Assembly: GCA_023423415.1 (NCBI GenBank) | Contig: JAFAFP010000038.1 | Location: forward strand, 30,738 to 94,737 | Reading direction: 5' to 3' | Length of the DNA stretch: 64,000 bases | Source of the DNA: Pseudomonadota bacterium | Lineage (GTDB): Bacteria; Pseudomonadota; Alphaproteobacteria; Rhizobiales; Xanthobacteraceae | Shown: positions 35,716 through 43,162 of the stretch, one piece after another | Layout of the letters: each line of letters opens with the position of its first letter | Position numbering within the stretch: the stretch's first letter is position 1 | Program-made: the position numbers and the translations under genes | The notes under the pieces: model-generated | Database searches by the model: none | The model's input: the letters and a program-made list of their open reading frames with translations, nothing else | What the model was told of the DNA's origin: nothing

Positions 35716-36021
35716 TCAGTGGGTCCACTGCCCGCGGCGCTGGAACGCGAAGTTGTCCGCGTAGGCCATCGGCCGGCGGACCGGCTCTTTCGGCTCGAAC
35801 ACCTGATACGGAATGCCGTTGCGTTCGCAATAGGCCACGGCCTCTTCCCGGGTCGGGAACCGCATCCGCACCTGGCTCTTCATGTCCGTCGATGAGGTCC
35901 AGCCCATCAGCGGCTCGACCACGCGCGGCGCTTCCGGCTCATATTCCAGCACCCAGAGCTTGGTCTTGGCGGTTCCGGATTGCATGGCGTTGCGGGTCGG
36001 CTTGAAGATTCGTGCGGTCAT
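35716..36021 (-). CDS. NADH dehydrogenase accessory subunit, NDUFS4-like (ETC complex I)
   Basis: 101 residues from ATG 36021. The sequence MTARIFKPTRNAMQSGTA, then WVLEYEPEAPRVVEPLMGWTSSTDM, FPTREEAVAYCERNGIPYQV and the C-terminal YADNFAFQRRGQWTH match the alphaproteobacterial homologue of mitochondrial NDUFS4 (18 kDa subunit), which stabilises complex I at the NADH-binding arm. It marks an alphaproteobacterium. It is downstream of tRNA-Pro on the same strand and convergent with the EAL gene. Confidence 0.93.
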   Translation of the reverse strand: MTARIFKPTRNAMQSGTAKTKLWVLEYEPEAPRVVEPLMGWTSSTDMKSQVRMRFPTREEAVAYCERNGIPYQVFEPKEPVRRPMAYADNFAFQRRGQWTH

Positions 36022-36052
36022 GGTGCCTGCCGGCCTCGGCTCATACGGAAAG

Positions 36053-36129
36053 TGGTCGGGGCAGCAAGATTCGAACTTGCGACCCTCTGCTCCCAAAGCA
36101 GATGCGCTACCAGGCTGCGCTATGCCCCG
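36053..36129 (-). tRNA. tRNA-Pro (anticodon TGG)
   Basis: On the minus strand the acceptor CGGGGCA pairs with TGCCCCG; anticodon stem TCTGC/GCAGA with loop TTTGGGA gives anticodon TGG (plus-strand 36093-36095); the T arm has GTTCGAATC; CCA is encoded (36053-36055). The 3' end points toward the NDUFS4-like gene and the 5' end toward the accessory region. Confidence 0.96.
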
Positions 36130-36376
36130 AACCGGGTAAGTCTCTTGATCCAATAGGGTTTTTGACCGGGGCGCGCAAGCCCCATGAAAACAATAAGAGT
36201 ACAGAAACACACCAAAATGCGGCTTGCGAGACCCAAAGTCCCGCAAAAGTCCCGCATGGCGTTCGCGGGACGTTCTCAGCCATCCCGCGCCCATTCCTGA
36301 CCTTCGTCTTCACCTTTGCAATTGTAATGTGGAGTAACGTGGTGTCTCAGTCGGCAAGTGCGGACGTGCGTTCACT
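36130..36376. other. Non-coding junction after tRNA-Pro
   Basis: No credible gene. A short direct repeat (AAAGTCCCGC, twice within about 36235-36256) sits close to the tRNA, and the following segment leads into a degenerate integrase frame. The composition differs from the flanking core genes. This could be the edge of an old integrated element, but no duplicate of the tRNA sequence was found in the window. Confidence 0.4.
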
Positions 36377-36709
36377 TTGGGATTCTTGTTCGAGCCCGTC
36401 ACCACCCAGCCAACCTTGCCGCCCCCGCCGGCAAACCAAAACGCCGCAGCGACGGCAGCCGACAACGATAATCGCCCGACCTTCCTGGCCGCTGGCTACA
36501 ACGGGACGCTGGCCAGCCTGATCGGCCGCTATCTGACCGATCCGGTGTCGCCGTTCCACGTGACCCGTCACTGCACGAAGATGTCCAATCGCGTCCTTTG
36601 TCGGCGGCTGACCGCCGAGCACGGGACCGCGCGCATCACCGACTTGAAATACCGCGGCTTCCTCGAATGGAAGACAACCTGGCAATTGCAGTCAGCGGAC
36701 GTTTCATAA
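36377..36709 (+). pseudogene. Truncated tyrosine integrase fragment
   Basis: An open frame of about 110 residues beginning at a TTG, without a ribosome-binding site. It encodes NQNAAATAADNDNRPTFLAAG, GTLASLIGRYLTDPVSPFH and then EHGTARITDLKYRGFLEW, a pattern that I recognise as the N-terminal arm and core-binding domain of phage-type integrases in Bradyrhizobium relatives. It stops at TGA before any catalytic domain (no R, HxxR or Y motif). It is therefore a remnant. Its position 250 bases from tRNA-Pro suggests a past integration event. Confidence 0.5.
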
Positions 36710-37010
36710 CGTGTCGTTAGCGATGCCCAGCGTGGCCGACGCTGCGGCCGAAGTGTTCAACGCCAGTCAAAGGACATCGGCTATCCGAAAATGCTCTGAC
36801 CCGCACATACAGGCCGACACCACATGCGCGATAATGCAATCGACTATCAAATGACGTTGCCCAAGCGAAGGCGCTTGGCGGCATTGTGCTTAGCATCATC
36901 GGCTCGACAATATGTCGCAAACTTAGTTGATGGCTCTCAAATTCACCCGACAATACATTGAGTAAATTCGGGTCGCCTACCGCATTGCATCCGCCACCGG
37001 GACAAATTGG
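36710..37010. other. Intergenic region with no gene seen
   Basis: About 300 bases between the integrase remnant and a secreted-protein gene. The minus-strand open frame near 36717-36953 lacks a ribosome-binding site and protein-like composition. No repeat or terminator was found. Confidence 0.5.
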
Positions 37011-37877
37011 ATGGTCACAATGCTGATAAAGAGGCTCTGTTTAGCACTTTCTGTCGCGCTAGCGATATCAACATATCCATCCTACCTAGTCGGCCAGACG
37101 TCAAATCAGTTCAAAGCAAAGACGGGACACCGATGGATCGTATTCGCAAGCAGAGAGGAACTGCCGCAGGCTGCAGAAATACTACGCGGCTTATCCGGCG
37201 TGAGGACAGATATTCGCGTCTTTAAGTCAACCAGTGGATGGTACACCATTGCAGCGGGGCCATTGCCACTCGCTCCTGCCCAATCAACAATGGACGCTCT
37301 CATAACTTCAGGCAAGGCGTCACCTGACACGTACCTTTCGGACGGACGTCGGTTTGTTGAGAACGTCACGGCGGCCGCAAAGTCTCAAAGCCTCGGCACC
37401 CCAAGCCAGAAAGAAGTCGAAGACGCCTTGGCGTTGCTGTCGGCTGCTTTTGCAAACCCTATTGAGCCAAGATTGCGCAAGGAAATTCGTGACGGTGTGA
37501 TGCTTGGCTTCAATTCAACCGTGTACAAGCAGATCTTTTCCGGCAACAAGACACGGCTAAGATATACATTGACCGAAGAAATTAAGCAGGAAACTCAAGC
37601 GGGGCTTGGAGGCACATATCAATCGACGTCTACGCACCAAGGAGACATTGCTTTCAAAGACCTACAGCACGCATGGATTCATGAAGACGAGCGCGATCCA
37701 GTGAAACGTCGGATGACGCTCAATTGCTTTGGCCGGCGCGAGTGCGCCTCGTGGACGGGCGACGGGAGGTCGTGGAAGAGCGATGCAGTGTACTTGATTT
37801 TTCGAGATGAACAGACGGCAAAAGACGCACTGCTGGCGATAGATATTCTAATGAGGGCGAACAAGCCACATCGATAG
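37011..37877 (+). CDS. Hypothetical secreted protein with a SPOR-like segment, 288 aa
   Basis: It starts at ATG 37011 (an ATG at 37020 is also possible). The signal peptide runs to about residue 28. Residues 41-90 (HRWIVFASREELPQAAEILRGL ... VFKSTSGWYTIAAGPLP) look like a SPOR fold, which binds denuded peptidoglycan. The centre is helical (LALLSAAFANPIEPRLRKEIRDG), and the C-terminal part contains GDIAFKDLQHAWIHEDERD and two cysteines in LNCFGRRECASW. Base composition is more AT-rich than the core genes. Convergent with another secreted gene. No recognised family; SPOR assignment is tentative. Confidence 0.68.
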   Translation: MVTMLIKRLCLALSVALAISTYPSYLVGQTSNQFKAKTGHRWIVFASREELPQAAEILRGLSGVRTDIRVFKSTSGWYTIAAGPLPLAPAQSTMDALITSGKASPDTYLSDGRRFVENVTAAAKSQSLGTPSQKEVEDALALLSAAFANPIEPRLRKEIRDGVMLGFNSTVYKQIFSGNKTRLRYTLTEEIKQETQAGLGGTYQSTSTHQGDIAFKDLQHAWIHEDERDPVKRRMTLNCFGRRECASWTGDGRSWKSDAVYLIFRDEQTAKDALLAIDILMRANKPHR

Positions 37878-37894
37878 AACGTGCTGCTGAGGCT

Positions 37895-38626
37895 CTAATG
37901 ACATGATGGGCCTGGCGGATGGTACCGGACGCCGTGCACCACTTTTCCGATCGCAAAATGCTGATGGGGGCAACTACATTTGTTCCATCCCGGCGGGATG
38001 TATTCGGCTTCAATCTGTCGTCTAATTCGCTCTTGATTGCGACGAACCTCTTCCTGGCGTTCTCGGATATCGTCCAGTTCGGTTTTTTCTTCTTTCGCAG
38101 CCCTCGCAAAATTCTCGGCATTCGATTTGTTCTTTTCGTGCGTCTTATCCGCATCCTTCGCTTGATCTTTTTGCCGCTGGAGCGCTCGATCCAGTGCCGA
38201 ATTGGTTGGACGAGAGGCCCCTTGCGAAGAAGGCGATTGCCGTCTGTCCGGCGCTGGAGACGACGAGCGGTTGGGCGTTGTCGTCTGACGTTGGCCCCTG
38301 CTGCAGAATCTTACAAAGGAGTTATAGGCTCGGATCGTTTTGTTCTTTATGTCGACCTCATTTACGCATTGGCGCTCATAGCCCACCAGCCGCCCGGGGC
38401 CGCCGCAATCACCGCCGTTGAGGCGATGATCCACACAAATGGTTTTGCAGCCGTAGTCGCGATATTTGATCTCGTCATGCAAGGTCATGTCTGCTGAACA
38501 GATCCGGCTTCTTAGTATCGTCTCCATGGAGACCACGTCCTGTGCATTCGCCGTTGGCAGAAACCAGGCATGAATAATCGCCAATCCAGAGACGACGAGA
38601 AAATAGTTGCAAGTTCGCTGTTTCAT
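37895..38626 (-). CDS. Hypothetical secreted coiled-coil protein with Cys/His-rich tail, 243 aa
   Basis: It starts at ATG 38626 with AGGTGA upstream. The signal peptide ends at TANAQ. An N-terminal cysteine domain (ICSADMTLHDEIKYRDYGCKTICVDH ... GDCGG ... QC ... FC) is followed by a Ser/Pro-rich linker. A charged coiled coil of about 70 residues comes next (ALQRQKDQAKDADKTHEKNK ... EEVRRNQERIRRQIEAEY). The tail GWNKCSCPHQHFAIGKVV ... GPSCH has a CxCxHxH pattern, suggesting metal binding or disulfides. I do not recognise a family. AT-rich composition fits the accessory region. Confidence 0.68.
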   Translation of the reverse strand: MKQRTCNYFLVVSGLAIIHAWFLPTANAQDVVSMETILRSRICSADMTLHDEIKYRDYGCKTICVDHRLNGGDCGGPGRLVGYERQCVNEVDIKNKTIRAYNSFVRFCSRGQRQTTTPNRSSSPAPDRRQSPSSQGASRPTNSALDRALQRQKDQAKDADKTHEKNKSNAENFARAAKEEKTELDDIRERQEEVRRNQERIRRQIEAEYIPPGWNKCSCPHQHFAIGKVVHGVRYHPPGPSCH

Positions 38627-38897
38627 GTCGGTCACCTGACGCAGCAGGAAAGCTTGCACTTTGTGAAATCTAGCAAAATCCGATCGATCGCGTTCGACAT
38701 AACATCAATCTGTCGCTTGACCATTTGACCATCGTCAAATGGCGCGAGTTGCGCCCCCTCAAAGAGAGCCCGGTTCAGTTCACTTGGGCTCCAGCATTTT
38801 CCTTAGACGTGATTTATTATTGGCCGCGCCATAACACCTGCCAATCCAGCTCCATTGGCGCGCTTTACGAGACCATGCGGATGGGCCCACACTAATA

Positions 38898-39158
38898 GAT
38901 GAAGAACGAGGACGATAAGAATGCTGAATAACGTACCCTACGTGTCGCCAGGTACATTAATTGCAATCGTCATCGCCGTTTTGGGCGCATTGTGGGTAGG
39001 ACGTCCGTCATGGATCATTCCTGCCGCTGTTTTTTGGGGCGCTGCCGGCGTGTTCGTCGGTTGGCGCGTTCTCAGGCGATACGGACTATCTATTTCAGCG
39101 ACCGTTGGAGATGTTGCGGCCGCTCAAGCAAAGGAAAAAGAGAGGCAGTAACACCTAG
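38898..39158 (+). repeat. Direct repeat, copy 1 (holds an intact small membrane gene)
   Basis: A 261-base segment that is closely matched by 43967-44238, from GATGAAGA before the start codon to ACACCTAG after the stop. Copy 1 keeps an open frame. The two copies lie about 5 kb apart in the same orientation. Confidence 0.9.
38921..39151 (+). CDS. Small membrane protein, 76 aa (intact copy)
   Basis: Starts at ATG 38921. Two membrane helices are visible: PGTLIAIVIAVLGALWVG and WIIPAAVFWGAAGVFVGWRVL, followed by a short soluble tail ending in AAAQAKEKERQ. An upstream purine-rich stretch (GAGGACGATAAG) may serve as ribosome-binding site. No family recognised. A second copy at 43.98 kb is frameshifted, so the duplicate is decaying while this copy has kept its frame. 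Confidence 0.65.
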   Translation: MLNNVPYVSPGTLIAIVIAVLGALWVGRPSWIIPAAVFWGAAGVFVGWRVLRRYGLSISATVGDVAAAQAKEKERQ

Positions 39159-39362
39159 TCAGTTCGCTCTTGCTCGAATATCTGCAGCCGCTTGATTGAG
39201 CATTTTTGCGATGAGCTCCAAGGTTGGAGCGTCCGCAACGAAGTCTAAGTGCGGACCGCTCTCTTTGGATGCCGAGAGCCTGATTGTGGCGACAGATGGG
39301 TTGTTGAGGTCTCTCCCGACCCTTCCATGCGTCACGATCAAAAACTGCTGCTGCTCTGCCAT
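39159..39362 (-). CDS. Hypothetical protein, 67 aa
   Basis: ATG 39362 is preceded by TAGGGAAG four bases upstream. The protein (QFLIVTHGRVGRDLNNPSVATIRLSASKESGP, then a helical APTLELIAKMLNQAAADIRARAN) has an alpha/beta look, with no signal peptide or membrane span. No family recognised. It converges on the small membrane gene with seven bases between them. Confidence 0.6.
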   Translation of the reverse strand: MAEQQQFLIVTHGRVGRDLNNPSVATIRLSASKESGPHLDFVADAPTLELIAKMLNQAAADIRARAN

Positions 39363-39420
39363 GACTTCCCTACTGTCGTATCTTGGATTGCCGGTGGCGA
39401 GGCAATGGGCCCGTAAACAG

Positions 39421-39525
39421 CTAATCAGTCAGCGTTATCTTCAGGAGCGCTGCGGCAGCGAGGAGTAGAATAGCCAAGGCGGCAATCGGGACGCCGCGGC
39501 TATGATCAATACGGGACACTCTCAT
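39421..39525 (-). CDS. Very small membrane protein, 34 aa
   Basis: The start ATG 39525 has GGAGGA seven bases upstream, far better than the longer in-frame alternative at 39639. The product MRVSRIDHSRGVPIAALAILLLAAAALLKITLTD has a basic N terminus and one membrane helix. Single-span proteins this short are easily missed. Function unknown. Confidence 0.55.
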   Translation of the reverse strand: MRVSRIDHSRGVPIAALAILLLAAAALLKITLTD

Positions 39526-39730
39526 CGCAATGTCCTCCGAGAGCCATAAATTCAGGCACACGCGCCAACGGCTCAAGGTATCGGCATCCGGTATCCACAG
39601 ATTGTTACTAGGAATTGCGCCAGCCATGTCCTGCCGCACGGGAGTGCCCTTACCGTTGTATCGGCATTTGCACTCGAAAAGAAAAAGCCTCTGCCTCAGC
39701 CAAACTCCGCGGACCGTTCATTAACGAAGA

Positions 39731-39755
39731 TGAGCCCGGACGAGAGCCGGGCTCA
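39731..39755 (-). terminator. Probable terminator hairpin
   Basis: TGAGCCCGG (39731-39739) pairs with CCGGGCTCA (39747-39755). It lies downstream of the minus-strand PRC-barrel gene; the T-tract on that strand is weak (TCTTCGTTAAT). Confidence 0.5.
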
Positions 39756-39829
39756 CCTCATTCAGCTCAGTCCGATCTGAGCTTTCCTTTGAGCAGCGCA
39801 ATCGACTGGTCTGCGCGCCCCAGCAACGG

Positions 39830-40240
39830 TCAATACTTGAACTGCGGCATCGACTTCAGCTGATCTTTGGTAGCGCTCAAGACAGCACGGTCAGGATACC
39901 ACTGCTTCCCTTCTTTCGATTGACCCGTCGTGCTCTTGTTCGCCTCATTCGAGAATTTGATCTTTTCCATCGGCACCAGAATGTCGTGCTCTCCCATTCC
40001 AAGGAATCCTCCAACACCCACGATGGCACCGGCCACACGGCCAGACCGCTCAACAATGAGCTCATTGATCTCGCCCAGCTTCTCATTCCGATCATTGTAG
40101 ACATTTACGCCGATGAGTTTTGACGCTCGCCATTGGCCGGACGCCGCGACGGGCGCTGCCTCCTTCGATGTCTCCTGAGCGTGGGCGGCCATCGGTGAGG
40201 CCATAGCGCAGATCACGAGTGCAGCGAGTAACGTACGCAT
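39830..40240 (-). CDS. Secreted PRC-barrel domain protein
   Basis: 136 residues from ATG 40240, with GGAGGAA six bases upstream. The signal peptide is MRTLLAALVICAMASPMAAHAQ. The PRC-barrel starts at WRASKLIGVNVYNDRNEKLGEI and continues with IVERSGRVAGAIVGVGGFLGMGEHDILVP, the usual GVGGFLGxGxxxVxVP block. Periplasmic PRC-barrel proteins are frequent in rhizobia and are often stress-induced; biochemical role unclear. A nine-base-pair inverted repeat lies in its leader. Confidence 0.85.
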   Translation of the reverse strand: MRTLLAALVICAMASPMAAHAQETSKEAAPVAASGQWRASKLIGVNVYNDRNEKLGEINELIVERSGRVAGAIVGVGGFLGMGEHDILVPMEKIKFSNEANKSTTGQSKEGKQWYPDRAVLSATKDQLKSMPQFKY

Positions 40241-40259
40241 CAAAAATTCCTCCAAGAGA

Positions 40260-40286
40260 CTTTGCGTCGATGCAACTGACGCAAAG
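40260..40286 (-). promoter_or_regulatory. Inverted repeat in the leader of the PRC-barrel gene
   Basis: CTTTGCGTC (40260-40268) and GACGCAAAG (40278-40286) form a perfect nine-base-pair stem with a nine-base loop, just upstream of the GGAGGAA site. It could be an operator or an mRNA-stabilising hairpin. It does not include the ribosome-binding site. Confidence 0.45.
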
Positions 40287-40396
40287 CCCTAGAGTTTCCC
40301 CGCGCTGCAGAAAAATCGGTATGTAATTTATTATAGTGAGCGTAGAAGCCATTAAACTTGCATCAGCGATGCGAATAATAAGGTCAGCAAATTAAA

Positions 40397-40418
40397 GCCC
40401 GGCCGCTCAGGACCGGGC
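40397..40418 (-). terminator. Rho-independent terminator
   Basis: GCCCGG (40397-40402) pairs with CCGGGC (40413-40418); on the minus strand it is followed by TTTAATTT. It terminates the 84-residue hypothetical gene ending at 40476. Confidence 0.7.
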
Positions 40419-40475
40419 CGCACCTTGCAGGGGATCGGCCTCACGCCGTTCTGTTACTCACCACTCAGCCAATAT

Positions 40476-40724
40476 TCAGCCAATATGCGGGTCAGTCTTT
40501 AAAGCCAAGGCCCGGGCCGCTACCAGCGTGTCGGGATCAGCCCTGGACCCGACGGAACGGGCCAGATGCTCCGCTTCGAGCTTCATGAGCGCCGACTGCT
40601 CTTCGGCGATCCGCTTGTGAATGTACTCTCGCTCAGTGGTAGTCAGCTGTGTCGCCAACAATCGCGAATAGCGATCCAGGTTGGTTCTGTGCGCCTTGAT
40701 GCGCTGGAGATAAAAATCAATCAT
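40476..40724 (-). CDS. Hypothetical protein, 82 aa, helical
   Basis: The ATG at 40724 has AGGGG seven bases upstream; the ATG at 40730 is only a base from it. The sequence (MIDFYLQRIKAHRTNLDRYSRLLATQLTTTEREYIHKRIAEEQSALMKLEAEHLA) is nearly all amphipathic helix, suggesting a helical hairpin. No membrane span. Small helical proteins of this type occur in Bradyrhizobium, function unknown. A terminator follows. Confidence 0.65.
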   Translation of the reverse strand: MIDFYLQRIKAHRTNLDRYSRLLATQLTTTEREYIHKRIAEEQSALMKLEAEHLARSVGSRADPDTLVAARALALKTDPHIG

Positions 40725-40882
40725 CGCCATACCCCTATGACGTCGTCTCGGTCCTCATATTGCGTGCGGCAATTCCGCGCCGAAAAAAATAGATCAGGAC
40801 AACCGACCGTCAAGGGGCCGCGAGCGAAAAAAAAGCCGCCCGCAGCACTCGGCGTCAGCCGGCTGACCTAGAAGCAATCAAA

Positions 40883-40906
40883 AGCCCGGCCCAATCGGAC
40901 CGGGCT
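40883..40906 (-). terminator. Rho-independent terminator
   Basis: AGCCCGG (40883-40889) and CCGGGCT (40900-40906) form the stem; the minus strand continues with TTTTGATT. It follows the DUF892 gene. Confidence 0.7.
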
Positions 40907-41029
40907 CATGTCACCCCTTATCGGCCTGAGCCTCCTCAGGTGACCGCCAGCCTCTCGATGACACTATTCCGATTCATGGGCATCGAACGTTGCCTATCCA
41001 ACATTAGAAACGGGCAAACGTTCGCCACC

Positions 41030-41536
41030 TCACGCGGCTGTCGCCACCTCGGCATGACGGTTCACGTCAGTTTCAGCAAGTTTAGTCAGTGCGGAGTCAG
41101 TGCTTTTTTCTTCCTTCAAGGTCGCATCAATAAGCGCCGCCGCCTGTTTGTAACCCAACTCTTGCGCCCAACACTTCAAGGTTCCGTACCGGGATATTTC
41201 GTAGTGCTCAACGGACTGAGCGGCCGCAATAAGACCGGCATCAAGGGCGGGCATTCCTTTGTATTCGTCCATAATCTCCTTTCCCTCCTCAATAATTCCC
41301 ATGATCGCGTCACAGGTCTTGCCTTTCGGGGTCTGATCGATAGATGCAAACACCTGCTCAAGACGGTCGATTTGCGTTTCCGTTTCGCCAAGATGTTTTT
41401 CGAAAGCAGCCTTCAGCTTCGGTGATTGCGCCGCCTTTGCCATTTTTGGCAGCGCAGAGAGAATTTTTCGCTCAGCAAAATAAATGTCCTTGAGCGTATC
41501 CACGAACAGATCAGCCAGCATTTTGTCTTTTGACAT
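41030..41536 (-). CDS. Ferritin-like DUF892 protein (YciE/YciF type)
   Basis: 168 residues from ATG 41536; AGGAGG is five bases upstream. The family start MSKDKMLADLFVDTLKDIYFAERKILSALPKMAKAA and the later EHYEISRYGTLKCWAQELG place it in the DUF892 four-helix ferritin-like group. Glu and His residues fit a di-iron site (E in YFAERK, E..H in VEHYE). Such proteins are general-stress induced in many bacteria. A candidate EcfG-type promoter lies 33 bases upstream of the start. Confidence 0.92.
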   Translation of the reverse strand: MSKDKMLADLFVDTLKDIYFAERKILSALPKMAKAAQSPKLKAAFEKHLGETETQIDRLEQVFASIDQTPKGKTCDAIMGIIEEGKEIMDEYKGMPALDAGLIAAAQSVEHYEISRYGTLKCWAQELGYKQAAALIDATLKEEKSTDSALTKLAETDVNRHAEVATAA

Positions 41537-41568
41537 AGGTGCCTCCTGGGCCTGAGATTTCAGGCCAG

Positions 41569-41594
41569 AACCAACCAGCGAACCACTTTGTTCC
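41569..41594 (-). promoter_or_regulatory. Candidate EcfG-type promoter for the DUF892 gene
   Basis: Reading the minus strand, GGAAC (41594-41590) is followed after 17 bases by GGTT (41572-41569). The general-stress sigma factor EcfG prefers GGAAC-N16/17-CGTT, so there is one mismatch. The predicted start gives a leader of about 25 bases containing AGGAGG. Confidence 0.4.
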
Positions 41595-41659
41595 AAAGCC
41601 ACGCCTCCAATGAGGCCATCGGTGCGTTGGATGGCTTCAGCCGCACACAGGCGATTACC

Positions 41660-42109
41660 TCAGTTCAATATCCAAATTGAAGCGTTCAACAACGAGGCAA
41701 ACGCGACCCAGGCCGCGTACGGTACAAACAGTGACGCCGCAACACGGTCCTGCTGCCAAGCAGCGCCGATGAAAGCCAGTATCGTTGCGAGCAAGAGCAC
41801 GATAACGACGAATGCCAAACCAATCTGATGGGCGCCAAAGAACACCGGTGTCCATAGAAAGTTCAAACCGAGCTGCGCCCACCACAGCTCTATGAGCCGG
41901 CCAAAGCGCCATTGCCAGACTCGCCAACCAGCAATGGCGATAAGCACATAGAGCACCGTCCAAACTGGCCCGAACAGCCATGAAGGCGGATTGAACATCG
42001 GTTTGGCAAGGCCCGCATACCATTGGCCCGGCGCGGTGAGTAAACCGACAGCAAGGCCACCACCCAGCACGAGAGCAAGAAACAGTATAAGCGAGACGTA
42101 TCGGTTCAT
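41660..42109 (-). CDS. tspO: TspO/MBR family protein
   Basis: 149 residues from ATG 42109, with five membrane helices. Family signatures are WYAGLAKPMFNPPSWLFGPVWTVLYVLIAIAGWRVW and WWAQLGLNFLWTPVFFGAHQIGLAF. TspO proteins bind tetrapyrroles and tryptophan-rich pockets are conserved; in photosynthetic alphaproteobacteria TspO tunes pigment genes and stress response. The TspO gene sits in a stress-gene neighbourhood with DUF892 and PRC-barrel proteins. No strong ribosome-binding site was seen. Confidence 0.92.
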   Translation of the reverse strand: MNRYVSLILFLALVLGGGLAVGLLTAPGQWYAGLAKPMFNPPSWLFGPVWTVLYVLIAIAGWRVWQWRFGRLIELWWAQLGLNFLWTPVFFGAHQIGLAFVVIVLLLATILAFIGAAWQQDRVAASLFVPYAAWVAFASLLNASIWILN

Positions 42110-42128
42110 GCGCCTGCTGCTTCTTCCA

Positions 42129-42332
42129 TCAGCGAACCAGAACGCGGACGAGATCCTTGGGGGCAGCATAACGCAGCTTGAGTGTGATCGTGCCGGCGAT
42201 GGAAAGCGATAGCATGACGAAAAGCACAACCGATTGAAGGCAATTCAACTCCGCCGCTCCTAAACCGAACCGACCACTGAAGTGACGGCAAGATCTTGCC
42301 CCTTGACGGCTCCGAATAGCGGCAGCTACCAA
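42129..42332 (-). CDS. Possible small membrane peptide upstream of tspO
   Basis: A weak candidate. The C-terminal half contains one hydrophobic span (VVLFVMLSLSIAGTITLKL) and a basic tail KDLVRVLVR, but the N-terminal part is arginine-rich and out of character, and the frame opens at a TTG. A shorter start near 42216 (ATG) would give a peptide of about 28 residues. I found no convincing ribosome-binding site. Confidence 0.22.
   Translation of the reverse strand: MVAAAIRSRQGARSCRHFSGRFGLGAAELNCLQSVVLFVMLSLSIAGTITLKLRYAAPKDLVRVLVR
42287..42300. promoter_or_regulatory. Perfect 14-base palindrome between tspO and a secreted-protein gene
   Basis: GGCAAGATCTTGCC is fully self-complementary without a spacer. 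It lies in the divergent space between the tspO side and the gene at 42435. It may bind a dimeric regulator; this is inference only. Confidence 0.3.
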
Positions 42333-42434
42333 ACAATTCGCTTATGTCATTTTTTATAGCGTCGACGAATAAAACCGGTGAACTAAATAGTCTGGCTGGA
42401 TTTATGGATGAGTAAAATCACCGGAGGATTCACT

Positions 42435-42665
42435 ATGAAGGCCATTACACTTGCAATCGCCGCCGGCATTTCCTTCAGCACTCTCGCTCTTGCACAAACG
42501 ACCGAGTTCTACGTGGTGCAAGATGTAAAGACGAAACGGTGCACGATTGTTGACAAGAAGCCTGCCACTACGACCGAAGTTACTGTCGTCGGAAATGGCA
42601 TTTACAAAACACGCACTGAAGCCGAAACCGGCATGAAAACAATCAAGGTTTGCGAGACCAAATAA
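42435..42665 (+). CDS. Small secreted hypothetical protein, 76 aa
   Basis: ATG 42435 with GGAGG seven bases upstream. The signal peptide is MKAITLAIAAGISFSTLALAQ. The mature part TTEFYVVQDVKTKRCTIVDKKPATTTEVTVVGNGIYKTRTEAETGMKTIKVCETK contains two cysteines (about C35 and C73) and is a short beta-alpha protein typical of Bradyrhizobiaceae. Function unknown. A strong terminator follows, so it is a single-gene unit. Confidence 0.8.
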   Translation: MKAITLAIAAGISFSTLALAQTTEFYVVQDVKTKRCTIVDKKPATTTEVTVVGNGIYKTRTEAETGMKTIKVCETK

Positions 42666-42679
42666 TTCTTCCTGAAAAC

Positions 42680-42717
42680 GAAAGCCGTCGCGCCTCCGAC
42701 AATGCGCGACGGCTTTC
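42680..42717 (+). terminator. Strong terminator hairpin
   Basis: GAAAGCCGTCGCG (42680-42692) pairs perfectly with CGCGACGGCTTTC (42705-42717) over 13 bases. It is located 14 bases after the small secreted-protein gene. Confidence 0.75.
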
Positions 42718-42823
42718 ATCATCTGTCCATGCGGCGCGGAATTTAACGCTTGGCGCTGCAAACGAACGGGCAGCGGATTGTTCGTCCGTTGGCCAACTGA
42801 CGCGACCGGAATTGGCTGGAGCA

Positions 42824-43051
42824 TTAATAGCCTGCGCTCGCTTCCGGAATCAAAGGCGTCAATATCTGAAGGTCGTCACCTGAGCGGTCGAGGCGCGCAA
42901 CAAGGCGCGAGTTCTCCCACAGCTCGACGGGGTTTCCGTTCAGCATCGCTTTAGCTTGCAGGACCGCTTCGCGATCGTTCTTCGCTGAGATGACGCTCAC
43001 CGAAAGAAAATGGCCGTCATCCCCGATGGGATAGGCACGGTAATGCAGCAT
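42824..43051 (-). CDS. Hypothetical protein, 75 aa
   Basis: ATG 43051 follows AGGAGG with five-base spacing. The sequence MLHYRAYPIGDDGHFLSVSVISAKNDREAVLQAKAMLNGNPVELWENSRLVARL is an alpha/beta protein; similar small proteins beginning MLHYRAY.IGDDGH are familiar from Bradyrhizobium genomes, where they occur in several copies. No function is assigned. Cytoplasmic. Confidence 0.72.
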   Translation of the reverse strand: MLHYRAYPIGDDGHFLSVSVISAKNDREAVLQAKAMLNGNPVELWENSRLVARLDRSGDDLQILTPLIPEASAGY

Positions 43052-43162
43052 AGGAGCCTCCTGTGAGTCATCAATATAGTCAGCCCACGGAGCATAACAA
43101 CCATCTAACTATTTGATTTTACAACACAATTTGTCTAACTTGACTAGCTGCCAGCTCATTGT

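Noticed and set aside
43052..43061. Possible self-complementary Shine-Dalgarno (AGGAGGCTCCT) before the 75-residue gene
   Set aside because: The arms are separated by a single base, so a hairpin cannot form.
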